Origin: Gemmatimonadaceae bacterium
GTDB taxonomy: Bacteria > Gemmatimonadota > Gemmatimonadetes > Gemmatimonadales > Gemmatimonadaceae
Length of the DNA stretch: 61,902 nt
NCBI GenBank assembly: GCA_014377535.1
Contig: JACMPK010000112.1
Location: 1-61,902, forward strand
Reading direction: 5' to 3'
Positions 51,810-61,541 of the stretch are shown here, in pieces. The first letter of the stretch is position 1, and each line of letters begins with the position of its first letter. The translations under genes and the position numbers were made by a program. Under the pieces are notes generated by a model. That model searched no databases and was not told where the DNA came from. It saw nothing but the letters and a program-made list of their open reading frames with translations.

Positions 51810-53273
51810 ATGACACGATTCCACACTGCCGCATTCGTCGCCGCATTCGCGTGCGGCGTCGCGCCGCTGCATGCGCAGCTGCCGAAACCCGCGCTCAACA
51901 CCGCGCCCATGCTGTCCACTCTCGAATCCGGCGCGTCGCACTACGCCGAGGTGGCGCAACAGATCTGGAACTTCGCCGAAGTCGGCTACATGGAAGCGAA
52001 GAGTTCCGCGCTGCTGCAGGGTGAGCTGAAAGCCGCAGGCTTCACCGTCACCACGGGCATCGCTGGTGAACCGACGGCCTTCGTGGCGGAGTTCGGAAGT
52101 GGCAAGCCGGTCATCGCGATCCTTGGTGAGTACGATGCCTTGCCGGGACTGTCACAGGCGGCGACGCCCGAACGCCGCTCGGTCATTGCCGGCGGACCCG
52201 GACATGGGTGCGGACATCACCTCTTCGGCACCGCCAGCACCGCCGCCGCCATTGCGCTCAAGCAGTGGATGCAGGCCAACAACGTGAAGGGCACGCTGCG
52301 CATGATCGGCACGCCGGCCGAGGAAGGTGGCGCGGGCAAGGTTTACATGGTACGTGACGGCGTGTTCAACGATGTCGATGCGGTGATTGCGTGGCACCCG
52401 GGCGACGAGAATTCCGTCAACGGCGAACGCTCGATGGCGAACATCTCCGGCAAGTTCCGCTTCCATGGCCTGAGCTCGCACGCCGCCACCGCGCCCGAAC
52501 GCGGTCGCTCGGCGCTGGATGGGGTGGAAGTGATGAGCGTGATGACGAACTACCTCCGCGAACACATCCCCGATGGCAGCCGCATTCACTACGTCATCAC
52601 GAAGGGCGGTACCGCACCGAACGTCGTGCCTGACGAGGCCGAGGTGTACTACGTCGCGCGCCATGTGGACATGAAGATCGTGCAGGACATCTGGGAGCGC
52701 ATCACGAACGCCGCGCGCGGTGCAGCGCTTGGCACCGGCACGACGTTCGACCTGCAGCTCGTGGGTTCGGTGTACGCACTGCAGCCGAACGAGGTGCTGG
52801 CGCGCATCCAGCAGCGCGCACTGGAGCGTGTGGGCGGCTTCACGTACACACCCGAGGAACGCGTCTTCGCCGAGAAGCTGCAGCAGTCCACGGCCTTCAC
52901 GGCGGTGCCGCTGGAAACCACGGCGCGCGTGAAGCCGCTGGTGCTCGACCTGCCCGGCGCCGGCTCCACCGACGTGGGCGACGTGAGCTGGGTGGTGCCG
53001 ACGGTGCAGCTGAGCGCAGCCACGTGGGTACCGGGCACGGCGGCGCATTCGTGGCAGGCTGTTGCCGCCGGCGGCATGAGCATTGGTGCAAAAGGCATGA
53101 TGGTCGCGGCCAAGACCATGGCGCTCACGGGCGCCGATCTCTTCGTATCGCCCGCATCGCTGGATGCAGCGAAAGCAGAACTCGTGCGCCGTCGTGGTGC
53201 AGGCTTTACATACACCACGGCACTCGGCGCGCAGAAGCCGCAGCTGGAGTACCGGAAGGGCAGCGTACCCTGA
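51810..53273 (+). CDS. secreted M20 amidohydrolase/peptidase (AbgB-like), paralogue
   Basis: 487 aa from the ATG at 51810; an ATG at 51798 adds four residues. Signal peptide ends at LHAQ. M20 motifs are LGEYDALPG, GHGCGHHLFG (metal ligands) and TPAEEGGAGK (catalytic Glu), with SSHAATAPERGRSALDGV. It resembles the gene at 27.3 kb and other AbgB-like or indole-acetyl-amino-acid hydrolases. Periplasmic location is inferred. The two copies probably serve different amide substrates. It follows the LuxR gene after a 147-base gap with no clear motif. Confidence 0.92.
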   Translation: MTRFHTAAFVAAFACGVAPLHAQLPKPALNTAPMLSTLESGASHYAEVAQQIWNFAEVGYMEAKSSALLQGELKAAGFTVTTGIAGEPTAFVAEFGSGKPVIAILGEYDALPGLSQAATPERRSVIAGGPGHGCGHHLFGTASTAAAIALKQWMQANNVKGTLRMIGTPAEEGGAGKVYMVRDGVFNDVDAVIAWHPGDENSVNGERSMANISGKFRFHGLSSHAATAPERGRSALDGVEVMSVMTNYLREHIPDGSRIHYVITKGGTAPNVVPDEAEVYYVARHVDMKIVQDIWERITNAARGAALGTGTTFDLQLVGSVYALQPNEVLARIQQRALERVGGFTYTPEERVFAEKLQQSTAFTAVPLETTARVKPLVLDLPGAGSTDVGDVSWVVPTVQLSAATWVPGTAAHSWQAVAAGGMSIGAKGMMVAAKTMALTGADLFVSPASLDAAKAELVRRRGAGFTYTTALGAQKPQLEYRKGSVP

Positions 53274-53301
53274 ACGGCGCCACAGGCGCAGAGGCTGACC
53301 G

Positions 53302-53784
53302 ATGCTGACTGAACTTCGACACCTCCGTGATCATCTGGCGTGGGCCGACGACGCGGTGCTGCGCGAGCTGGCCGGCGCGACGACGCTGCCGGCTGACGCG
53401 GCACGCGAGTTTGCGCACGTGCTGGGGTCGGAGGAGGCGTGGCTCGCGCGGCTCGAGCAGCGCTCAGCGCGGATGTCGATCTGGCCTGACCTGTGCCTGC
53501 CGGAGCTGCAGCAATTCGCGTTGGTTGTGCAGCGCGGTTATGCGGACCACCTCGAGTCCCTGACCGAGGCCGACCTGCATCGCGTCGTCACCTACCAGAA
53601 CAGCGCCGGCATTTCGTTCGAGACCACCGTGCGCGACATCCTGCACCATGTCTTCCTGCATGCGCAATATCACCGCGGCAAGGTCAACCTCCTGCTTCGG
53701 CAGGCGGGTCTCACGCCGGCACCCGTCGACTACATCGGCTTCATTCGTGGCTTTCCCGCCGCAGTGACGCGCGCCGGACAGTAG
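53302..53784 (+). CDS. DinB-family four-helix protein
   Basis: 160 aa. The DinB/DUF664 bundle is recognised by LAWADDAVL with an early His, LGSEEAWLARL and HHVFLHAQYHRGKV near residue 118. The conserved His residues bind a metal in family members, some of which are thiol transferases. It begins 28 bases after the M20 gene and is followed by a GNAT gene. No specific substrate is known. Confidence 0.9.
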   Translation: MLTELRHLRDHLAWADDAVLRELAGATTLPADAAREFAHVLGSEEAWLARLEQRSARMSIWPDLCLPELQQFALVVQRGYADHLESLTEADLHRVVTYQNSAGISFETTVRDILHHVFLHAQYHRGKVNLLLRQAGLTPAPVDYIGFIRGFPAAVTRAGQ

Positions 53785-53789
53785 CTCGG

Positions 53790-54257
53790 ATGCGCAGCAT
53801 CGCCAGCATCCCCAGCAGCGGCGTGGTCGCATCGGAGGTCGTCGTGCGGCTGCTCGGCGCGCACGAGGCGACCGTGCTCGCCTACGTCGCCCCTCAAGTG
53901 TTCGACGAGCCGGTGAACGGCGCGTGGTGCACGGAGTTCCTCGCGGATTCACGCCATCACCTCGCGGTCGCGTTGCACGGACCGCTGGTGGTGGGCATGG
54001 CGTCGGCCGTGCACTACCTGCACCCGGACAAGCCGAACGAGATGCTGATCAACGAGGCCGGCGTGTCGGAATCGTATCGCGACCTGGGCATCGGGCGACG
54101 ATTGCTGGCGGCGTTGCTGGCGCACGCCACCTTGCTGGGCTGCGAAGGCGCGTGGGTGCTGACGGAGGCCTCGAATGCTGCGGCACGACGCATGTACGCT
54201 GCAGCTGGCGGCATCGAGAAGCAGGATGCGCCGGTGATGATCGAGTTTCGCACCTGA
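53790..54257 (+). CDS. GNAT-family N-acetyltransferase
   Basis: 155 aa from the ATG at 53790, five bases after the DinB stop. The acetyl-CoA motif A reads VSESYRDLGIGRRLLAALLA and motif B contains ALLAHATLLGCEGAWVLTE, followed by AARRMYAAAGG. The overall shape is like aminoglycoside 3-N-acetyltransferase I or small-molecule GNAT enzymes, but the substrate is unknown. Confidence 0.9.
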   Translation: MRSIASIPSSGVVASEVVVRLLGAHEATVLAYVAPQVFDEPVNGAWCTEFLADSRHHLAVALHGPLVVGMASAVHYLHPDKPNEMLINEAGVSESYRDLGIGRRLLAALLAHATLLGCEGAWVLTEASNAAARRMYAAAGGIEKQDAPVMIEFRT

Positions 54258-54379
54258 CACACACCGTGCACACACCGGACACGCACCGCATCGACGCCTG
54301 ATCGTGAGGCGCGCCAGGACATGTCAATCGATCGTGCGTGGCTGACGGCTTCCGGGCAAGGCGCGATCACGCCGTTTCG

Positions 54380-55420
54380 TCAGGGCGCGACGATCTCCGT
54401 TCGTGTCTCCGAACTGGCGATCCCCATCGCCAGCCAGTGCATCACGCGACGGGCCTCCGTGGCAGGCACCGGGTTCGGCGCCGTTCCGTGGATCGCGTCG
54501 CGCACGCCCGCGTAGATGCGGCGATAGTCACCCCGTTCGCCGTCCACGACACGCGTCGTCAGCTGTTCACCTGTGACTGATGTGAGCGTGCCAACGCGCG
54601 GATCATCGCCCCACGCCGCATCGCCGGGCGTACGACCCTCCTTCAACGCATCCTCCTGCGTGTCCAGCCCCTGCTTCACGTAGCTGCCGCGCGTGCCATG
54701 CACCGAGAAGCGCAGGTCGTGGGCCGCCATCATCGTGGACGCGTGCAGGATCACGCGCAGTCGTGGATAGCGCAGCAGGGCGTGGAAATAGTCGTCGGTC
54801 TCGCCACCATCGCGCTGCACCGCGATGTCGGCGGTAATGCCCAGCGGCGCGCCGAACAGCTGCAGCGCCTGATCCAGCAGATGCGGCGCGAGATCATACC
54901 AGAGACCGGCGCCGGGCCCGCTGCGCTCGCGCCAGCGGTCGCGTACCTCCAGGCGGAAGCGGTCGAAATGACTCTCGAACTGCGTCACCTCGCCCAGTGC
55001 CCCGGATGCGATGAGCTGTTGCAGCGTCAGGAAGTCGCTGTCGTACCGACGATTGTGGAACACCGACAGCACCCGTCCAGCGCGCGCCGCATGCTCGATC
55101 ACTGCGTCCGCCTCGGCGACGGTCACGGTGAAGGGTTTGTCCACGATCACATGCTTGCCGGCGTCCAGCGCGGCGTGGGCCTGCGAGGCATGCAGCATGT
55201 TCGGCGTCGCGATCACGATCAGCTGTACCGCAGGGTCGGCGAGCACCACACCCAGGTCCGGCGACACGCGCGTTTCGGGATGGTCTGCATGCACCGCCAC
55301 GGCATTGCTGGACACCACGCTGTGCAACGTGAGACCATGCACGGCGCTGATCAGCGGCGCGTGAAACACCTTGCCCACGAATCCATACCCAACCAGTGCG
55401 ACCTGCAGTGTCTCGGGCAT
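54380..55420 (-). CDS. Gfo/Idh/MocA-family NAD(P)-dependent oxidoreductase
   Basis: 346 aa. Rossmann motif VALVGYGFVGK near the N-terminus, then VIATPNMLH and the EKP-type motif DKPFTVT (V-D-K-P) that holds the catalytic Lys. A C-terminal beta-sheet domain contains YDLAPHLLDQALQLFG with the catalytic Asp/His pair. The family oxidises sugars or sugar alcohols. It lies 21 bases downstream of a TPR protein gene on the same strand. Substrate unknown. Confidence 0.93.
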   Translation of the reverse strand: MPETLQVALVGYGFVGKVFHAPLISAVHGLTLHSVVSSNAVAVHADHPETRVSPDLGVVLADPAVQLIVIATPNMLHASQAHAALDAGKHVIVDKPFTVTVAEADAVIEHAARAGRVLSVFHNRRYDSDFLTLQQLIASGALGEVTQFESHFDRFRLEVRDRWRERSGPGAGLWYDLAPHLLDQALQLFGAPLGITADIAVQRDGGETDDYFHALLRYPRLRVILHASTMMAAHDLRFSVHGTRGSYVKQGLDTQEDALKEGRTPGDAAWGDDPRVGTLTSVTGEQLTTRVVDGERGDYRRIYAGVRDAIHGTAPNPVPATEARRVMHWLAMGIASSETRTEIVAP

Positions 55421-55441
55421 GTGATCCGTGCGTTCCGGTGA

Positions 55442-56326
55442 TCAGCGCGTCACGACCCCGCGACGCCAGGCATCCAGCATGGGGAGTCCGGCGCCGACCG
55501 TCATGACGACGAACGGCAGAACGATACCAGCGCGACGCAGTCCCAGCAGCGACAGGGCAACGGACGCGAGCAATGAGCCGGTGATGACCATCGTCTCCTC
55601 GCGGCGCTGCATCACGCGACCCCAGACCGCGCCCGACCATCGTCGATGCACCGGCAGCAGTTTCGTCTTCGTGATCACCAGCCCTTCCTGCGCCCACGAA
55701 TTGGTGGGATCCAGTTCGCGCGCCTGCTGAAATTCCTCATGTGCGCCCTGCACGTCTCCGGCTTCGAGCAGTGTCCAGGCGTGTCCCGTGCGCGCCAGCG
55801 CATTGGCCGGAAATTTCATCGCGAAGACGCGCCAGGTGTCGCGCGCGCGCTCCTCCAGGCCGCGGCCAGCAGCGATTGCTGCACGCAGCGGCAGCAGCTC
55901 CTCTTCCTCGGCGCCATGCGAGTCGGCATCGGCGATCGCCATCCGCGCCAGCTCCCAGTGCGAGGTTTGCAGGTACACGCGGGCCAGCAGCAGGTGCGTG
56001 TCCGACTCCTCCGGGTCCAGCGTCACCGCCCGCTCGGCGGCCCGCTGGGCGCCCGGCAGGATGTTCGCGCGCAGCAGCACCACGCCGCGGGTCCAGTGAG
56101 CGAAGGCCGCCACCGGCGCCTGCTGGACGGCCGTCGCGCTGGCGGTCAAGGCACCGGTGAGGTCGCCGGTTTCCAGCAGCAGCAGCGCCCGCATGCCGGA
56201 GAGCCAGGGATCACCGGGACCCTCCAGCAGGCCGTCGTCCAGCAGCTGCAGCGCGTCCGCGAATCGGGCATCGGCGATCAATTCGCCCAACCTGGCGCCG
56301 ATCAGGGACTGGTCAAGCTGGGACAT
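55442..56326 (-). CDS. tetratricopeptide-repeat protein with C-terminal membrane helices
   Basis: 294 aa from the ATG at 56326; the open frame extends far upstream without a start signal. Several TPR-like helical pairs run from about 15 to 225 (ALTASATAVQQAPVAAFAHW, TGHAWTLLEAGDVQGAHEEF). Two membrane helices follow near 250-285, and the protein ends RRGVVTR. It probably serves as a membrane-tethered protein-interaction scaffold. First gene of a two-gene unit with the oxidoreductase. Confidence 0.85.
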   Translation of the reverse strand: MSQLDQSLIGARLGELIADARFADALQLLDDGLLEGPGDPWLSGMRALLLLETGDLTGALTASATAVQQAPVAAFAHWTRGVVLLRANILPGAQRAAERAVTLDPEESDTHLLLARVYLQTSHWELARMAIADADSHGAEEEELLPLRAAIAAGRGLEERARDTWRVFAMKFPANALARTGHAWTLLEAGDVQGAHEEFQQARELDPTNSWAQEGLVITKTKLLPVHRRWSGAVWGRVMQRREETMVITGSLLASVALSLLGLRRAGIVLPFVVMTVGAGLPMLDAWRRGVVTR

Positions 56327-56436
56327 TGGGAATCGTCGTGAGAAATGCGATGGCGTCTGCCGGTACCAGCGCAATGGTTGGGCCAGCGGCCCCGACCGTG
56401 CGAATCCGACGCCGCGAGTACTTTCCCGCTGTGCCC

Positions 56437-57263
56437 ATGAACCTCGATGCCTTCCTGACACAGCTGGGCGCCGCCCGCGCGGCCTACACTCTTCCGCCAC
56501 GGCTGCACCACGCTGTGCCGGACTGGATGCGCCAGGTGCTTTCCCTGCTCTTTCCCCACGCAGCGCCCCCTGGCGCGGGCTGCGACCTGGATACCCTGCG
56601 CCGCGACCACGAAAATGTGGCGTCGGTGCTGCAGGGCCTTTTGCGCCAGCTGATGCGGCCGGGAAGCGACACGACCGCCGTCGCCGACGCGCTGATGGCG
56701 GCATTACCCGATATCCGCATCCGTTTGTACGCTGATGCCGAGGCGATTTACCGCATGGACCCGGCCGCGAAGGACATTGACGAGGTATTTCTGGCATATC
56801 CGGGATTCCTCGCAACCATCTGCCATCGGGTGGCGCAGCCGCTCTGGCAGGCGCATGTGCCCATCATGCCGCGCATGATCACCGAGTGGGCGCATGAGCG
56901 GACGGGGGTGGACCTCCATCCCGGCGCGATGATCGGTGAGCGGTTCGCCATCGATCATGGCACTGGCATCGTCGTCGGCGAGACAGCGCGGATCGGTAAC
57001 GACGTGCGCCTGTATCAGGGCGTGACGCTCGGTGCGCTGCGCGTCGCCAAGGCGCTCGCCGCCGTGCAGCGGCACCCGACGATCGAGGACGATGTCACCA
57101 TTTATGCAAACGCGACGATTCTGGGTGGCAGCACCGTCATCGGACGGGGCAGCGTGATCGGCGGAAATGTCTGGCTCACGCGCAGCGTACCACCCGGGTC
57201 CATCGTGACACATGCGGTGCCCGACGAGCGGCTCCGCGACGACTATCCACTGGAGTTCGAGAT

Positions 57264-57267
<4 letters not shown>
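56437..57267 (+). CDS. cysE: serine O-acetyltransferase
   Basis: 276 aa from the ATG at 56437. The C-terminal half is a left-handed beta-helix with hexapeptide repeats and the CysE signature: [39 protein letters not shown] and the catalytic His residues (DHG, H-P-T-I). The helical N-terminal domain is longer than in E. coli CysE and fits the SAT-N/SrpH-like group. It makes O-acetylserine for cysteine synthesis. The stop overlaps the cysK start (ATGA), so the two enzymes are made together. Confidence 0.93.
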
Positions 57268-58190
<923 letters not shown>

Positions 58191-58191
58191 C

Positions 58192-58653
58192 GTGCGGCAG
58201 GCCGCGCTGTCTGCACTGCTCGGCCTCTGTGCCGCGTGCCAGTCGCCAGTGACGGCGACACCGGCCAGCGCCGCGGTGGCCGCGACGAGTGGCCCGGCAG
58301 CGCAGCCGGTACGCGGCACCGTGCACACCGTGCGCATGCTGCTGGACAACGATGGCTATCGCTTCGAGCCCAGCTACCTCACCGTGATGCAGGGCGACGG
58401 CGTGCGCTTCGCGATGATCAGTGGCGTGCCGCACAACGTGGTGTTCGACGAGCAGTTCATCCCGTCTGGTTCACGCACGCAGCTGGTCGCGAACCTGTCG
58501 CTGCTCGGTGCGCGCGACCTCGCATCACCGGTGGTCGTCACGCTGGATTCGACGTTCACGGTGAGCACAACGGGGCTCGTGCGGGGCGAGTACCTGTTCT
58601 ACTGCGCGCCGCACCGCAGCCTGAACATGCATGGCGTGATCACCGTTCGCTGA
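58192..58653 (+). CDS. cupredoxin (plastocyanin-like) lipoprotein
   Basis: 153 aa from a GTG at 58192, one base after the cysK stop. The signal ends with the lipobox CAAC (Cys16). The cupredoxin fold has copper ligands His in GVPHNVVFDE and C-x2-H-x4-M in YCAPHRSLNM near the C-terminus, a complete type-1 site. It should be a periplasmic electron carrier, for example to a terminal oxidase. Its place in a cysteine operon is unexpected and may reflect only transcript sharing. Confidence 0.9.
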   Translation: MRQAALSALLGLCAACQSPVTATPASAAVAATSGPAAQPVRGTVHTVRMLLDNDGYRFEPSYLTVMQGDGVRFAMISGVPHNVVFDEQFIPSGSRTQLVANLSLLGARDLASPVVVTLDSTFTVSTTGLVRGEYLFYCAPHRSLNMHGVITVR

Positions 58654-58656
58654 AGC

Positions 58657-60075
58657 TCAACGTGCGGGCTGTCGCTCGCCCGTGATGGTGAGCGCGAGGT
58701 CGCAGAGCACCAGCCCGTCGCGACGTACGGCACTCATGCGCGCGACACCGTGCAGCACACCGCCGCGGCTCACGCGCCCCGAGATGCGCGTGGACACGAA
58801 CGACGAGTCTGGTCCGCGCAGCGCGCCCAGGCTGGCGCCGGTCTCGAACAGGCCATCCGCGCGGACGGCGGCGTTGAAGCGCTGGCCGTTGTTGAACGCC
58901 AGCTGCAGCATGGGGGCGCCGCGCAGGTGCTGAATCAGCACATCGGCACCAGGCGCGAACCGGCGCGCCACATCACCACATGCGGCGCGTTCGGTGCCCC
59001 ACCGCTCGGCGTACCGCACACGATAGTGGCCCGCGTGCGACATCGGCGTGAGGTCGTCGTCATCACCGAGCAGCGGAATGTTGTCGTCACCGAATCGCAG
59101 CACACGACCGTCACGCGTCACGATGCGATCGATCTCGGCCTTTGCGATCTCGAAGTCGAGTCCCGTCTCCTCGTCCTTCACGATCACGCCCTGCTGGCGC
59201 ACGCTCAGCACGCGGCCCTCGAACACGCGGCCGGCATTCAGCACGATGTCGTCGGTACTACGCACCGGCGCGGCGGCGACCGTGACGGGTGCGCGAGTCA
59301 CGGCGCCTGTGCTGTCAGCCGGGATCGTTGGCGCGGCGCTATCGGGTGCAGGCGGCATGCCGGACTGTGCGCGCTGCGGTGATGCAGCGCCCGTCGCGAC
59401 GGAGGACTGCTCAGCGCGCGGTCCGGTCGGCGGATCAGCGGCTGCAGGAACGGGCACCGGCATCGTCGTCGCCGCACGCGGCGCCGCTGCCTGGGCCGGC
59501 ACGCGACCCGTCTGGCGAAAGGCCAGGATCGTCAGCACCGTGAACAACACCGCGACGACCAGGAACGTCATGTTCGAGCGTCGGTACGCGCGCATCGACG
59601 CGGCGGAGCTGACCGCCGCCGCGGCCGTGGATGCAGCGCGCTGCCCACCGCTGGACGCCGCACTGGCGCCGACGCTCGGGCGCGGAGCCTGCCGCGGCGC
59701 CACGACCGGGCGTGGCGCCGCCACTCGTGCAGACGGCGCGATGTCGGGGCCCAGCGCGGCGGCCCACGATTCCGCAACGAACCGCGCAATGCCGGGCTCC
59801 ACGAACCGCTGCGCCTGCAGGTCGCCGACCACACGTGCGGTCGCCGCATCCCAGGCCGCGCGTGGTGCACTGCGATCGGGGAATGCGCGCAGCAGGCCGT
59901 CGTCGTGCGCGCGCAGCAGCAATTCGGCCATCGGCATCGCATCGCTGCTCACGGCATCGAGCAGCAGGTTGCGGAAGCGCCGCCGGTCGCGCATCGGCCA
60001 CTCGCGCGCATCACGCACCAGCCGCTTCAACTCGGCCGCGAGTCTCGCACGCACATTGATGGAGGCAGCCATCAC
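58657..60075 (-). CDS. membrane-anchored partner protein of kinase/phosphatase operon
   Basis: 472 aa from a GTG at 60075 that overlaps the kinase stop (GTGA); ATG at 60072 is the alternative. The N-terminal 110 residues are helical and end with FVAESWAAALG, a motif I associate with a small domain found beside bacterial kinases and stress proteins. A Pro/Ala-rich linker leads to one membrane helix near 170-186 (MTFLVVAVLFTVLTILAF). Another Pro/Ala linker is followed by a small beta-barrel-like segment (VFEGRVLSVRQQGVIV) and a C-terminal beta-rich domain. So it links a cytoplasmic domain to a periplasmic one. Ends four bases from the convergent cupredoxin gene. Confidence 0.8.
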   Translation of the reverse strand: MMAASINVRARLAAELKRLVRDAREWPMRDRRRFRNLLLDAVSSDAMPMAELLLRAHDDGLLRAFPDRSAPRAAWDAATARVVGDLQAQRFVEPGIARFVAESWAAALGPDIAPSARVAAPRPVVAPRQAPRPSVGASAASSGGQRAASTAAAAVSSAASMRAYRRSNMTFLVVAVLFTVLTILAFRQTGRVPAQAAAPRAATTMPVPVPAAADPPTGPRAEQSSVATGAASPQRAQSGMPPAPDSAAPTIPADSTGAVTRAPVTVAAAPVRSTDDIVLNAGRVFEGRVLSVRQQGVIVKDEETGLDFEIAKAEIDRIVTRDGRVLRFGDDNIPLLGDDDDLTPMSHAGHYRVRYAERWGTERAACGDVARRFAPGADVLIQHLRGAPMLQLAFNNGQRFNAAVRADGLFETGASLGALRGPDSSFVSTRISGRVSRGGVLHGVARMSAVRRDGLVLCDLALTITGERQPAR

Positions 60076-61541
60076 GACGTGCGCATTGCAATGCGCCAGG
60101 TTCGGCCCGCACCTGCGTCAGTTGCACGAGCTGCCACCATCACTTCCAGCCCATTTACCAGCTGCATCGGCGCGTTGCGCCCGATGTCGCGGCCATCAGC
60201 AGTGCGCCAGACACGATCGGTGAGGTTGACCAGCCACCAGGTGCCTTCGTGAAACGACGCATACGCCATTGCGTCGCGCGACACCTCCTCGCGGGGGCGC
60301 ACGTCGGCATCGAAGTGCCACTGGTGCAGCGTACGATGATGGAACAGCGCCGTGCTGATACCGTCATCACGCCATGCATCGCCGGCGCCGCGCCCGGAAC
60401 GCAGCATCGGCACCACCCGATGCACCACCTCGCCACTCCACGGATCGTGCACCGTGCCCTGCTCGGGCACGATCAGCCAGCTGCGGCCCGACGGCGTGGG
60501 CAGAATGCGCTCCAGCGTACGATAGAACGCCTCCTCCCACTCCACCGCATCGGGGCGCCGCGATGGCGCATGCAGACCGTCTTCGAACGCGCGACGCATC
60601 AGCGGCACGAGGTGCGGACCGAGCGCCGCGAGCGGCACCGTAATCGGTGCATCGGGAGCATTGCGACGGTCGGTGCAATGTTCGATGAACAGCGCCCGGC
60701 TGCCCATCGACAGCTGCTCGTCCTCCTCGGCGCTGCGTGTGCTGTGCACCAGCTTTCCTCGCAGCGGATGCCGCTGCAGCAGCAGTTCGTGAAACAGCAC
60801 CGCCAGCGCGTGCCTGTCCGTCTCGATGGTGGGCAGGCTGCGCCCCGATACCACTTCCGGCGCCATGTATCCCGGCGTGCCCAGCACCGTCGGGGGCGCA
60901 AGACCCGGCACCACCAGCGCATCGATGTCGATCACGCAGGCATTGCCGTTGCGCAGGTCCACCAGCACGTTGCGATTGGAGAGGTCGCTGTGTGCGAGCC
61001 CCGCGAAGTGCAGTCGGCGCACCGCACGCGCAAGACGCATGCATACTTGCAATCGCGTGAGCAGCGAGCCCTTTTCCACGTCGGGCACCAATGCACCGGC
61101 CTTCCGGCCCGTGAACCAGCGCACCTCCTTCTCGACGCGATTCCCGAAGCGGTCCTGCATGAAAAACACGGGTCGGTACACCGGCATCACCACACCAAGC
61201 GTCGGCTGCGCGAGCGAATGTGCGCGCGCAAAGTCGGCCGGCACGGCGCGCGCGCCATCCACGATGCCCGTTGGCCAGCAGAACGCCTCGCGCCAGTACG
61301 CGGCACCGGCACCGCGCGTGGGATCGTAGCTCGACACGATGCGCCGCAGCCGTTCCACCCGCTCGGCGCGATCACGCAACGTGCCGAAGTAGAACGCCAC
61401 CACATCGCGACCGTCGACACTGAGGAATGCGATCTTCTCCGCTCCACTCGCCAGCGGCGCGGGCCGCAGCTGCAGCATGCGACCGTCGGTGGTCTGCACC
61501 GTGATCATCACCGCGCCCGCGCGCGCCCCGCTTGCCGTCAT
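60072..61541 (-). CDS. Ser/Thr protein kinase-like protein (TerY-P type) with C-terminal FHA-like region
   Basis: 489 aa from the ATG at 61541, which overlaps the PP2C stop (ATGA). The kinase lobe has catalytic loop HSDLSNRN (Asp186, Asn191), the metal Asp in VIDIDAL (205-207) and GTPGYMAPEV. The beta-3 Lys of VAVK is absent: the strand reads VVAFYF; a Lys at 36 in GAEKIAF could replace it. FCWPTGIV and the DrFaLavl-like ETDRHALAVLFHELL region fit the kinase of TerY-P triads (VWA, PP2C, kinase). The last 90 residues resemble an FHA fold (NLTDRVWR and QLVNGLEVMV). Substrates unknown. Confidence 0.85.
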   Translation of the reverse strand: MTASGARAGAVMITVQTTDGRMLQLRPAPLASGAEKIAFLSVDGRDVVAFYFGTLRDRAERVERLRRIVSSYDPTRGAGAAYWREAFCWPTGIVDGARAVPADFARAHSLAQPTLGVVMPVYRPVFFMQDRFGNRVEKEVRWFTGRKAGALVPDVEKGSLLTRLQVCMRLARAVRRLHFAGLAHSDLSNRNVLVDLRNGNACVIDIDALVVPGLAPPTVLGTPGYMAPEVVSGRSLPTIETDRHALAVLFHELLLQRHPLRGKLVHSTRSAEEDEQLSMGSRALFIEHCTDRRNAPDAPITVPLAALGPHLVPLMRRAFEDGLHAPSRRPDAVEWEEAFYRTLERILPTPSGRSWLIVPEQGTVHDPWSGEVVHRVVPMLRSGRGAGDAWRDDGISTALFHHRTLHQWHFDADVRPREEVSRDAMAYASFHEGTWWLVNLTDRVWRTADGRDIGRNAPMQLVNGLEVMVAARATDAGAGRTWRIAMRTS

